From assembly GCF_011752935.1 (NCBI RefSeq), contig NZ_VWWO01000001.1, positions 3,162,001-3,226,000 of the forward strand: DNA of 64,000 nt, written 5' to 3'. The position numbers and the translations under genes were made by a program. The notes beneath the pieces are model-generated. The model was given only the letters and a program-made list of their open reading frames with translations. It did no database searches and was not told the DNA's origin. This document shows positions 1 to 8,306 of the stretch, in pieces. How positions within the stretch are numbered: the first letter of the stretch is position 1; each line of letters begins with the position of its first letter. The stretch is from Chitinophaga sp. Cy-1792. Lineage in GTDB: Bacteria; Bacteroidota; Bacteroidia; Chitinophagales; Chitinophagaceae.

Positions 1-965
1 TTCATCAGCCTGTTGTAGCAGGGCTGTGATACGGTGATGCTACTCGCGGATGCAAAATCCATTTTTCCGGCATCTATTAAACTGAAAGTACTGTCCTGCA
101 GTACTTCAGAGTACATGGTCAGGTTATGGAAGTTGCCGTCTATAAAGCCTTCCAGCACTGCGTTGGCTACTTTTCCTATGCCTGATTGCAAAGGACGCAG
201 GGAAGGAGTGAGCCGGCCTCTTTTTATTTCATGTTCGAAAAACTGTAGCAGATGCCCGGCAATGGCGCGTGTTTTATCATCGCGCTCATTGATTTGTGCC
301 GGACTATCGGTTGTTTCAGTTATAACGATTGCAATAATTTTTTCAGGATCTACCGGTATGGAAGTACGTCCGATACGGGTACCTGCACTGGTGATAGGGA
401 TGATTTTTCTGTCGGGCCAGGTGCCGGCGGAGAAAATATCATGCACGCCATGCAGTGTCAGTGGTACAGAAATATTGATCTCTACAATGATCCTGGATGC
501 TGCCGCAGCAAAGCTGGCGGTATTACCTACGGAAGTTGTCGGAACGATGCTGCCATCTTCTTCTATCATCAGTGCTTCAATGACTGCGATATCGGGTGTG
601 ATGATGCCTTCGTTGATTAACTCGGCACTTTCTCCGAGGTGTTGATCCATAAATAAAACATCACCGCTGTTGATGTTACTGCGCAATACAGGATCTACCT
701 GGAAGGGCATGCGTTTTTTCAAGGCGTGGGCTTCTGCCAGTAGTCCGTCTGTGCCGTGGCCGAGAGATGCGCCGGTGAGCAGCGTGATCTTCATCGGGTG
801 GTCCTGTACATGAGCAGCCAGCGCTTTCAGTACGGCCTTACTGTCGCCCGCTTTGGTAAAACCACTGCTGGCAACTACCATACCGTCCTTAATAAAAGAG
901 GCGGCATCGGCTGCACTGGTGATCTTTCCCTGCAGGCCAGATCTCTTTATTCTATCTTCGTACAT
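1..965 (-). CDS. Acetyl-CoA hydrolase/transferase family protein (succinyl-CoA:acetate CoA-transferase type), 3' end outside window
   Basis: About 321 N-terminal residues are visible; the gene runs off the left edge, and family members are about 500 aa. It begins MYEDRIK and continues with a KITSAADAASFIKDG stretch typical of acetate/succinate CoA-transferases (AarC/Cat1 group). The segment QSGIGKVANAVL near residues 260-271 and YSEVLQD near 285-291 match family hallmarks; the Glu at about 287 is the likely CoA-thioester-forming residue. The family exchanges CoA between succinyl-CoA and acetate or hydrolyses acetyl-CoA in the cytoplasm. An in-frame ATG at 989 would add eight residues; the start at 965 is preferred by family resemblance. 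Exact substrate is inferred. Confidence 0.85.
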   Translation of the reverse strand, partial: MYEDRIKRSGLQGKITSAADAASFIKDGMVVASSGFTKAGDSKAVLKALAAHVQDHPMKITLLTGASLGHGTDGLLAEAHALKKRMPFQVDPVLRSNINSGDVLFMDQHLGESAELINEGIITPDIAVIEALMIEEDGSIVPTTSVGNTASFAAAASRIIVEINISVPLTLHGVHDIFSAGTWPDRKIIPITSAGTRIGRTSIPVDPEKIIAIVITETTDSPAQINERDDKTRAIAGHLLQFFEHEIKRGRLTPSLRPLQSGIGKVANAVLEGFIDGNFHNLTMYSEVLQDSTFSLIDAGKMDFASASSITVSQPCYNRLM

Positions 966-1156
966 TGTTTTGATGATGGTTAATTGCATTTTTAATGCAG
1001 CCCTAAAATTACGATCTTACCAGGTGGCTCAAAGACGATAAAGGGTCAAAATGTTGCTTAAACCGGCCAGAAATCTCCTGAGATTGTCAGCCAACCATTT
1101 CCCCGCCTTTTTGTTATAACATACCTGGTAATCATCTTCCTAAAATCATCTGAAAA

Positions 1157-1570
1157 ATGAAAAAAATCCTTCTGCTCGCTGCCACAGCAAGCCTGCTGGC
1201 CATTGGCGAAACCAAAGCACAAAACATCCTGGACGCAGCCAAAAAAGCCACCGGCACCACATCTTCCACGGGAAACCTTTCTAACCTCACCAGCGGTATC
1301 ATGGGCCAACTGACTCCATCTTTAGGACTGAACAACACCCAACAACCAAAAGTGACAGACCTGGTATCCGGATTTCTGAAACAAAAAGCAGGGATCATGC
1401 CGTTGCAGCAAACTAACCCTACTGAATACACGTCGAAATTCAAAGGATTGCAGGGCGGACTGTTTAGTAAATTAAAAGGGGTATTCACCGCAGCACAGTA
1501 TGCAAAGTTCCTGGGACTCAAACCTAAAGCTAGCGATGCTACCAACGTATTGTCACAGCTGTTTTTCTGA
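1157..1570 (+). CDS. Small secreted protein of unknown function
   Basis: 137 aa. Residues 1-21 form a typical signal peptide (MKK, hydrophobic core, then ETKAQ), so the product is probably periplasmic. The mature part is low in Cys and rich in Thr, Ser, Leu and Lys, with a LSNLTSGIMGQLTP stretch and a C-terminal phenylalanine pair. I recognise no catalytic motif. It is divergent from the CoA-transferase gene upstream and is followed by the nuclease gene after about 140 bp. Function unknown; a stress- or envelope-associated protein is only a guess. Confidence 0.7.
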   Translation: MKKILLLAATASLLAIGETKAQNILDAAKKATGTTSSTGNLSNLTSGIMGQLTPSLGLNNTQQPKVTDLVSGFLKQKAGIMPLQQTNPTEYTSKFKGLQGGLFSKLKGVFTAAQYAKFLGLKPKASDATNVLSQLFF

Positions 1571-1709
1571 TAACTGACTTTTAATTTTTTATGGCGTTTA
1601 TACTAAACCGATAAAACGGTGATGTATAAACGTCCTTTTATTTTTTAATACGCCACTGCTTTGCAGGAACACGGGAAAATGATATCTTCGCGCGCTCGTA
1701 ACCTGCACT

Positions 1710-3149
1710 ATGCCAAAGAAAAAAAGTAAGAGTAGCAATAGTAGTCCATTTGTCATCATACTGGCTGTCGTAGCCGTTTTGGTGACATACTGCACCCGTA
1801 AGTTTACTTCGGAAAAAGAGAAAGATATTCCTAAGAAAACTGCACACAAGAAAACTTCCACCGCAAAGAAGAAACCGCCTTTACTTTATGAAGACTTTGA
1901 AACTGATGGTCCTGTAAAGGAAAATTACAACACGGAAACCATTACGCTTTCTTCAGGTAGCTGGACGCTGAAAGACGCCGTGATAGGGGCGAAAGACGAA
2001 GACCATAAGCAAGGCAGCCAGGCACTTCGTATACGCGGCGGCGGTAGTGCCACCATGAATTTTGATGTGAATGTCAGTGGTACGGTAACGGTTACACTGA
2101 AGCATGCGGCCTATGGCACTGATGCCGGCGGTAACTGGGAGCTCTGGGCCTCTGTCAACAAAGGACAACGTTTCCTCCAGGTAGGTAATGCGGTGAAAAC
2201 CAGTTCTCCTACGCTGCAGACATCTACCTTTACCATCTCCACAGAAAAAACAGTACGTCTCCAGATTAGAAATCCGGACAAAGATAATGGCCGTATCAAT
2301 TTCGATGCGCTCACAGTTGTATTCAGCAGCAATGCCACCACATCGCCGGATGCCGGTAGTGGCAGCAAAGGTGCTTCCACCGGTAATGAGGTAGCTGGAG
2401 ATAATGACAATATCCTCCTGGGTAACCCAAGTAATGCACAAGCTGCGCTGGTGATGCCAGACAACTACCTGATGGATAAAGGCTACTACAAATTATCGTA
2501 TAACCGTGAACGTGGTGGTCCTAACTGGGTGAGCTGGCATGTGGGTTCTGATGATCTGGGGCCGATGTCCAGGGCGAACGATTTCCGCCCGGATGCAGAT
2601 ATGCCTGATAACTGGTACCAGGTGACACAGTCGAGCTACATTGGTAGTGGGTTCGACAGGGGGCATAACTGCCCTTCCGGCGACAGGACGTTCTCCCGCG
2701 ACGCCAACGAGGCCACCTTCCTGATGACGAATATGATCCCGCAGGCGCCGATGCATAACCAGCATCTCTGGGCTAACCTGGAAAACTATACCCGCAGCCT
2801 CGTAAAAGACGGTAATGAAGTATACATTATCATGGGTAGCTACGGCTCCGGTGGTATGGGCTCCAAAGGACTGCGCAAGAAAATTGACCGCGACAATATC
2901 ACCGTGCCGGACCATATCTGGAAAGTGATTGTGGTGATACCGGAAGGTAATAATGACCTGAAACGTATCAATAAAAATACCCGCATTATTGCCGTGAATA
3001 CGCCTAATAAAAACGATGTAAGTCCTAAGTGGAACGCTTATCTTACCTCTGTAGACGAAATTGAGAAAGCCACCAACCTCAAGCTCCTGAGTAAACTGCC
3101 GGAATCTGTCAGAGCAGAGCTGGTAAAAAAAATCGACTCGGGAGACTGA
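1710..3149 (+). CDS. DNA/RNA non-specific endonuclease with N-terminal membrane anchor and beta-sandwich-like domain
   Basis: 479 aa. Residues 1-12 are Lys-rich and 13-28 form one hydrophobic segment, suggesting a membrane-anchored, outward-facing protein. Residues about 58-207 resemble a beta-sandwich or carbohydrate-binding-like module (EDFETDGPV, then SSGSWTLKDAVIG). After a Gly/Ser/Thr linker, residues about 235-475 form a NUC1/NucA ββα-Me nuclease: DRGHN at 316-320 with catalytic His319, followed by MTNMIPQ and NQHLWANLE metal-ligand segments. The family cleaves DNA and RNA with Mg2+. The likely role is extracellular nucleic acid degradation; the extra domain may bind substrate or surface. 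Confidence 0.9.
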   Translation: MPKKKSKSSNSSPFVIILAVVAVLVTYCTRKFTSEKEKDIPKKTAHKKTSTAKKKPPLLYEDFETDGPVKENYNTETITLSSGSWTLKDAVIGAKDEDHKQGSQALRIRGGGSATMNFDVNVSGTVTVTLKHAAYGTDAGGNWELWASVNKGQRFLQVGNAVKTSSPTLQTSTFTISTEKTVRLQIRNPDKDNGRINFDALTVVFSSNATTSPDAGSGSKGASTGNEVAGDNDNILLGNPSNAQAALVMPDNYLMDKGYYKLSYNRERGGPNWVSWHVGSDDLGPMSRANDFRPDADMPDNWYQVTQSSYIGSGFDRGHNCPSGDRTFSRDANEATFLMTNMIPQAPMHNQHLWANLENYTRSLVKDGNEVYIIMGSYGSGGMGSKGLRKKIDRDNITVPDHIWKVIVVIPEGNNDLKRINKNTRIIAVNTPNKNDVSPKWNAYLTSVDEIEKATNLKLLSKLPESVRAELVKKIDSGD

Positions 3150-3218
3150 TAAGTATTATTTTCGGGTATGCGGCAGCTGGTAGAAAAACTGGCTGCCGCT
3201 TATCAAAAAGGAAATAAT

Positions 3219-4406
3219 ATGTTGAAAGATAAGATCAGGCAGCTGGCCAGAGAGCTGCAACCTTCTACCATCGCTAATCGCAGGCACCTGCATACCTACC
3301 CCGAATTATCTTACAAGGAATATAATACCGCAAAATTTATTGAAGCGCAGCTTGATGCCTACGGCATCCGTCATGAGCGGATGGCAGATACCGGCGTTGT
3401 AGCACTGCTGAAGGGAGAAAAAGCGGATTCAAATGCTGTTATCGCCCTTCGGGCAGATATAGATGCACTACCGATTCAGGAGCTGAACGAGGTGGGGTAT
3501 AAGTCGGTAAACCCTGGCGTGATGCATGCCTGCGGCCATGATGTACATACTTCTTCCTTGCTGGCTACAGCAGGCATATTGCAACAGCTGAAGCCGGATT
3601 TCAGCGGTACCGTGAAGCTGATCTTTCAGCCGGCGGAGGAGCTGATCCCTGGCGGCGCCAGTATGATGATTAAAGAAGGGGTGCTGCAAAACCCTAAGCC
3701 GGACCATATTTTCGGACAGCATACCATGCCGGAGCTGGCAGCAGGGAAGGTAGGTTTCCGTGGCGGCAGGTATATGGCCAGCAATGATGAAATTTTTATC
3801 ACGGTACATGGTAAAGGAGGACATGGCGCCATGCCTTACCTGGGCATCGATCCTGTTGTTATCGGCTGTCATATCATCACGGCATTGCAGCAGATCGTGA
3901 GCAGGAGAGCCAATCCGTTACTGCCTTCTGTTTTATCTTTTGGAAAGATGATCGCCAATGGTGCCACCAATGTGATACCAGACGAAGTGAAGATCGAAGG
4001 AACGTTTCGTAGTCTGGATGAAGGCTGGCGTAAGGCAGCACACGAAAAAATCCGTAAGATGGCGGAATCTATTGCAGAAGGGATGGAAGCCCGGTGTACG
4101 GTCGACATTCAGCAGGGCTATCCTGTGCTGATCAACGATGAAGTACTCACTACGGTGGCGAAGCAGCATGCGATCGATTTTCTGGGTGTCGAAAATGTGG
4201 TGGACCTGGATATCTGGATGGCTGCGGAAGATTTTGCGTATTACTCCCAATCTGCCGAGGCCTGCTTCTACCGGCTGGGCGTGCGGAATGAAGCACGGGG
4301 GATTGTATCGGGGTTACATACGGCTACCTTTGATGCAGATGAGGTTTCCCTGGAAACCGGCGCCGGCCTGATGACTTACCTGGCGCTGAAAACCCTGGGT
4401 AACTAA
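3219..4406 (+). CDS. M20 family metallo-amidohydrolase (hippurate hydrolase/N-acyl amino acid amidohydrolase type)
   Basis: 395 aa from the preferred ATG at 3219, which has an AAGGA run just upstream and gives the usual family N-terminus; an upstream in-frame ATG at 3168 would add 17 residues. Motifs: RRHLHTYPELS near the start, HACGHDVH (zinc ligand His and Asp), QPAEE (catalytic Glu pair), GGHGAMP in the dimerisation domain, and AAEDFAYY near the C-terminus. No signal peptide, so cytoplasmic. The family removes acyl groups from N-acyl amino acids or related amides. It follows the nuclease gene by 69 bp. Exact substrate cannot be read. Confidence 0.92.
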   Translation: MLKDKIRQLARELQPSTIANRRHLHTYPELSYKEYNTAKFIEAQLDAYGIRHERMADTGVVALLKGEKADSNAVIALRADIDALPIQELNEVGYKSVNPGVMHACGHDVHTSSLLATAGILQQLKPDFSGTVKLIFQPAEELIPGGASMMIKEGVLQNPKPDHIFGQHTMPELAAGKVGFRGGRYMASNDEIFITVHGKGGHGAMPYLGIDPVVIGCHIITALQQIVSRRANPLLPSVLSFGKMIANGATNVIPDEVKIEGTFRSLDEGWRKAAHEKIRKMAESIAEGMEARCTVDIQQGYPVLINDEVLTTVAKQHAIDFLGVENVVDLDIWMAAEDFAYYSQSAEACFYRLGVRNEARGIVSGLHTATFDADEVSLETGAGLMTYLALKTLGN

Positions 4407-4463
4407 CCAGGGTGCATATACGTTTTTTTTAATAACAGATTCGCATAATAAAAATATTTACTA

Positions 4464-4471
4464 TAACTTTG
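4464..4471 (+). promoter_or_regulatory. Bacteroidota -7 promoter element
   Basis: TAACTTTG matches TAnnTTTG exactly and lies 20 bp before the lipoprotein start at 4491. No clear TTTG -33 box was found. Confidence 0.5.
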
Positions 4472-4490
4472 CGGCCTCAAAGATTGTCCT

Positions 4491-5210
4491 ATGAAAGCCC
4501 GCATTATATTAAGTGCCGCATTATTGTCGGCATTCCTCTTCGCCTGCAATAAGGAGGTGATAGTTGAGCCAGGTATCAATGGCCCTGTGTCTTCCGGTAA
4601 TAACGGAAACAATGGAAACAACAATAACAACGGTAATAACGGAAATACCGGCAACACAGGAAACACGGGTAATACCGGCAATGCAGATATTACCGGTACC
4701 TGGAAACTGGTGTATGTCGGGTCAGAGAATGCCGTACAGACATCCTACGATTTTATGGGTACCATTGCTTCTTCTTCAGTAGTGATGAACTTTACAGATA
4801 ACAGTACGGCTGCGGGCCTCTATACTTTTGCGGCTGGTCATGCGGTGAGTAAGGGCGTAACCTTCCGTATCAAAACTACATACACCACTACTATTATTAC
4901 ATCCGGTATTACCGGGCAGCCGATAAAATATGACCTGGATTACACGGTGCCGGCAGCGGATAGTGAGGCAGACTACCAGCTGATAGGGAAGGATTCTATC
5001 AGTGTATCGCTGATGATGCCGGACCTTTCCGGTATGGGCGCTGATATTACGATGCCAGGTGTAAGTACTTATGGTTATGTGATCAGTGGTGATACCCTTA
5101 CCATGGAAGGAAGGCTGCAGCAGAAAGATGTAACAATTGACCTGCAGGGGCTGGAAGGAAAGGTGAACAGTAATACTTATCAGAAACTGAAACTGGTACG
5201 GGTGAAATAA
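4491..5210 (+). CDS. Lipoprotein with Asn/Gly/Thr repeat linker and lipocalin-like domain
   Basis: 239 aa. A signal peptide ends in a lipobox (LFACN, Cys at 19), so the protein is probably lipid-anchored. Residues about 36-63 are a low-complexity run built from GNN and GNT units. The remainder begins TGTWKLVYVGS, a start seen in Bacteroidota lipocalin-like proteins, and alternates beta strands to the C-terminus (YQKLKLVRVK). No catalytic motif is visible. A terminator follows at 5235. The role is unknown; binding of a small ligand at the cell surface is possible. Confidence 0.75.
   Translation: MKARIILSAALLSAFLFACNKEVIVEPGINGPVSSGNNGNNGNNNNNGNNGNTGNTGNTGNTGNADITGTWKLVYVGSENAVQTSYDFMGTIASSSVVMNFTDNSTAAGLYTFAAGHAVSKGVTFRIKTTYTTTIITSGITGQPIKYDLDYTVPAADSEADYQLIGKDSISVSLMMPDLSGMGADITMPGVSTYGYVISGDTLTMEGRLQQKDVTIDLQGLEGKVNSNTYQKLKLVRVK
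4597..4683 (+). repeat. Short tandem codon repeat encoding Asn/Gly/Thr linker
   Basis: Degenerate units of GGNAAYAAY and GGNAAYACN repeat without interruption and encode the NGNNGN...NTGNTG linker of the lipoprotein at 4491. Such tracts can change length by slippage. Confidence 0.8.
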
Positions 5211-5234
5211 TAAGTTTTTTTAGATATTATAAAG

Positions 5235-5264
5235 GCTGGTCTCTCAACAGGGATCAGCTTTTTT
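5235..5264 (+). terminator. Intrinsic terminator after the lipoprotein gene
   Basis: A 9-bp stem with two G-T pairs (5235-5243 with 5250-5258), a 6-nt loop and a run of T. Confidence 0.65.
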
Positions 5265-5429
5265 GTTGGCATACCTGCCTGTAGCGTCCTCGTCCGGGAG
5301 GTAGCGGTGGCTTATTTTTGAAATTATTCTTTATCTTCGTAAGCACATGGATTTTTGTTAAGTACCGTTGTGTAATTTCCTTGTAAAACTGGCATTAGCC
5401 CCGCGCCTGACCCCTGCTAACCATCGTTA

Positions 5430-6326
5430 ATGATTGAATGCGAACCCTCAAAAAAGTATCAGGAGATGAAAGAATATCTCATCCATAATAATACAAAGGC
5501 TGTATTAGCCATCACGAGAGACTGGAGTGTTATCTTCCTGGTTGCATGGCTGAATATCCGCTATCCATCCATTTATCTTTACCTGCCATCTGTCTGGCTG
5601 ATTGGTGCCTTTCAGTTTGCCATCGGTGAATCGCTGCTGCATGAAGCCTCCCATCATAACCTTTTCCGGCAAAAACGGCTGAACTATTATCTGGAATTTT
5701 TATATGCCCTGCCTTTTTTCAAAACTGTAGAACAGTTCCGGCATGAACACCTGGTACATCACAGCAGGCTGGGGAAAATGGAGGACCACCTGGTGGAGGA
5801 TTATCGTAAGATGGGTTTATTCAATCCACGGTACCATTTTGCCTATATATGGTTCATTAAACCGTTGATCGGGCTGCCGGGCATACATTATATCCGTACC
5901 ATCAGTTTAAGGCCTTTTAAAAGCGGCTGGAAGATTATCGCATTCTGGGCAGTCGTGGTGGCTTTGTTTGCTATCAGTGGTAAGTTGCTCTGGCTGGTGA
6001 AGTTCTGGCTGTTTCCCCTGTACTGGAGCGGTGCTGCTTATTTGTACTGGTCAGAGATTTCCGATCATTTTCATACGGTATCGGGTACCCGCACCAATAT
6101 CAATGCATTCACCAACATGGTCACGCACAATAACGGTTATCACTATATTCATCATAAATACCCCACCATACCCTGGTTCCGCTTACCGGAGGCTTATGTA
6201 AAGCTGGCGCCTATCCAGAGTGATATTACCACCGGATTTTTTGAAACCTACCGGCAGATCGTCCGGAACAAATCTGCCCATATTCCCAATTACTTCAGCG
6301 AAAATCTGCAGGTATCGGAAGGATAA
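5430..6326 (+). CDS. Membrane fatty acid desaturase family protein
   Basis: 298 aa integral membrane protein with hydrophobic segments near residues 33-62 and 160-205. Three histidine clusters define the di-iron desaturase/hydroxylase superfamily: HEASHH at 71-76, HEHLVHH at 105-111 and HYIHH at 237-241. The family introduces double bonds or hydroxyls into lipid acyl chains or carotenoid-like substrates in the inner membrane, using O2 and reduced electron carriers. Substrate cannot be told from sequence. The length is on the short side for acyl-lipid desaturases. An in-frame ATG at 5466 is an alternative start. It stands alone, with about 220-270 bp on either side. Confidence 0.88.
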   Translation: MIECEPSKKYQEMKEYLIHNNTKAVLAITRDWSVIFLVAWLNIRYPSIYLYLPSVWLIGAFQFAIGESLLHEASHHNLFRQKRLNYYLEFLYALPFFKTVEQFRHEHLVHHSRLGKMEDHLVEDYRKMGLFNPRYHFAYIWFIKPLIGLPGIHYIRTISLRPFKSGWKIIAFWAVVVALFAISGKLLWLVKFWLFPLYWSGAAYLYWSEISDHFHTVSGTRTNINAFTNMVTHNNGYHYIHHKYPTIPWFRLPEAYVKLAPIQSDITTGFFETYRQIVRNKSAHIPNYFSENLQVSEG

Positions 6327-6545
6327 CTTATTTCTACTCCGGCCAGGTACCGCTTATGTGTATACGAAAATTTTCCGGTATGGCAGCTGGTTTTCCTGTT
6401 TTTGAAGTGCTTTTAAATTTCTCTGTAATCCTTTGTGATGAAGGGTTTTAGAGAGAAGACGTACATCTTTTGCCTACTTTGTGATTGTTGTTCCCTTACA
6501 GCTGAAATTTTCCCGATTGCGTAAACAGCGGGAAAGAACTCCACG

Positions 6546-6553
6546 TACTTTTG
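6546..6553 (+). promoter_or_regulatory. Bacteroidota -7 promoter element before the ECF sigma gene
   Basis: TACTTTTG matches TAnnTTTG exactly, 43 bp upstream of the start at 6596. The -33 box is not convincing. Confidence 0.5.
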
Positions 6554-6595
6554 CATTCCCTTACAGGAGAATAGTAATACTTAAAGTAGTTATTA

Positions 6596-7198
6596 ATGGA
6601 AATACCAGCAGCGGGCGAATTGTGGGAGGGACTTTTGCAAGGCGATGAAGCCAGGTTTTTTGAATTATTCGATACCTGGTATCCGGGGCTGCTGGCTTAT
6701 GGACTACGCATCACACAGGATAGAGAGCTGGTAAAAGACACGATCAACCAGACTTTTTTTTATTTCTGGGAGAAACGTGCCATACTCATAACTGTGGAGC
6801 ACCCGGCAGCCTATACGTATACGTCCTTTCGCCGACGACTGATCAGTGCAGCCGCAAAAACAAATGCACTGCTGCAGTTTCCCGGCGACCTTGTCAATGA
6901 AGGGCTGGACCAGGTAGAAGCCTCCCATGAGCATTTGCTGATCAGTCAGATCAGGCTCCGGGAACTGGAAGAAATACTAAGCAGGGCTATCGGACGATTA
7001 TCTGCCCGGAAACAGGAATTGATACGGATGAAGTATTATGAGGGATTAAGCTATAGTGAGATTGCAGACAAAACTAAACTGACAGAGCGAACGATATACA
7101 ACAAAATTCATGAAGCCATAAAAACGCTCAGAGCCAACCTGACAGCGGATGGGCACTCAAAAGAAATCATCTCGGCGATACATCTTTTGTTACTGTAG
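6596..7198 (+). CDS. ECF sigma-70 factor, FecI-like
   Basis: 200 aa. Region 2 lies at about residues 20-85 (FFELFDTWYPGLLAYGLRITQDRELVKD, read in parts) and region 4 at about 125-185, ending in the helix-turn-helix LSYSEIADKTKLTERTIYNK. Region 2 and 4 layout fits the Bacteroidota ECF sigma factors paired with FecR proteins. It directs RNA polymerase to a target promoter, probably that of this locus. It is followed 68 bp downstream by the FecR-like anti-sigma gene and then by a TonB receptor with an STN domain, which is the classic cell-surface signalling arrangement. Confidence 0.9.
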   Translation: MEIPAAGELWEGLLQGDEARFFELFDTWYPGLLAYGLRITQDRELVKDTINQTFFYFWEKRAILITVEHPAAYTYTSFRRRLISAAAKTNALLQFPGDLVNEGLDQVEASHEHLLISQIRLRELEEILSRAIGRLSARKQELIRMKYYEGLSYSEIADKTKLTERTIYNKIHEAIKTLRANLTADGHSKEIISAIHLLLL

Positions 7199-7266
7199 AA
7201 AAAAAGTTGCAAACAGGCGGGTAAAAAATATAAGGTGCTGCTCTCTTATAATAAAGCACAGCGAAA

Positions 7267-8286
7267 ATGCAGCCACCTTTAACGATAGTAAACCTCGCCA
7301 CTGATGAGTCTTTCATCAATTATTGTCTGAACAGAAATACAGCAGATACTGCCCGCTGGAAACAATTTGCGGCAGATCATCCCGAACTCCGGCCAATGCT
7401 GGAGGAAGCCACTGTTTTTGTAATGGCATTGCACCATCATGGGCAGGTGGCCGAAAGTACCGTACAGAAAAAAAAGTTGCAGGAGCTGATGCGGCAAGGG
7501 CAGCATGATCCTTTACAGGTGCAGGTAGGTAGTAATAAATTACGACCACTGTTTATTCGTATAGCCGCAGCTGTTATATTAATGTTAATTGCTACCGGTA
7601 CTTACTATCAATGGAATCTTTCCTATCCGACAAAGAAAATAATTGTCAGCACCCGCAAAGGGCAGCTGAAAAGATTTGTATTGCCTGATAGTTCGGTCGT
7701 GTGGCTGAATGCAGCTACTACCATACGTTTTAATGAGCCATTCGCGCGCAACAGGTCGCTTGAACTGTTGGATGGGGAAGCTTATTTCCAGGTAGTACAT
7801 GACAGCAAACACCCTTTCTCTGTTATGACTGCTTCGGGAATGAAGGTTACTGACCTGGGAACAGCTTTTTCTGTAAAAAGCTATAACTCCTTTACTATGG
7901 AAAGAGTAGGCGTAATAGAAGGGGTGGTAACTGTCAGTAATAACAAATATAAAGCTGATAGTGTAAAAGCCGGACAGGCAACAATTTCGGATAAAACCAC
8001 CGGTGCGCTTCGTATGGAAACATTTACAGCAGCAGATGGCAGGTGGATGAGCGGCACGGTAACGCTTACCAACGTCAGCTTTGAGGAACTTCGTCAGGAC
8101 CTGGAGCGGTTATATAATATTCAGATAATTTTTGATACACCTGGCATAGCCAGCTGCCGGATTACTACCAGCTTTAGCAACATAGATCCGATTTCACAGA
8201 TACTGGATGCATTACACATGATTTACGGTATTACTTACACGTATAACGGAAACGCCATACATATTAAAGGCCAGCCTTGTAAATAA
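7267..8286 (+). CDS. FecR family anti-sigma factor
   Basis: 339 aa. Residues 1-90 form a cytoplasmic sigma-binding part; one membrane helix follows at about 95-113 (RIAAAVILMLIATGTYY). The periplasmic FecR domain starts near residue 125 (VSTRKGQLKRFVLPDSSVVWLN) and continues with a LLDGEAYFQVVHD segment typical of the family. The C-terminal part (FEELRQDLERLYNIQI) resembles DUF4974. It relays occupancy of the downstream TonB receptor to the ECF sigma factor encoded upstream. The gap to the receptor gene is 20 bp, consistent with one operon. Confidence 0.92.
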   Translation: MQPPLTIVNLATDESFINYCLNRNTADTARWKQFAADHPELRPMLEEATVFVMALHHHGQVAESTVQKKKLQELMRQGQHDPLQVQVGSNKLRPLFIRIAAAVILMLIATGTYYQWNLSYPTKKIIVSTRKGQLKRFVLPDSSVVWLNAATTIRFNEPFARNRSLELLDGEAYFQVVHDSKHPFSVMTASGMKVTDLGTAFSVKSYNSFTMERVGVIEGVVTVSNNKYKADSVKAGQATISDKTTGALRMETFTAADGRWMSGTVTLTNVSFEELRQDLERLYNIQIIFDTPGIASCRITTSFSNIDPISQILDALHMIYGITYTYNGNAIHIKGQPCK

Positions 8287-8306
8287 CAGAAAATAATATT
8301 TATCAG

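Noticed and set aside
34..983. Open frames on the plus strand across the left edge
   Set aside because: They lie opposite a continuous minus-strand frame that reads as an acetyl-CoA hydrolase/transferase; the plus-strand translations have no family resemblance.
4597..4683. Short tandem repeats considered as CRISPR or minisatellite
   Set aside because: They are codon repeats in frame with the lipoprotein and have no spacers.
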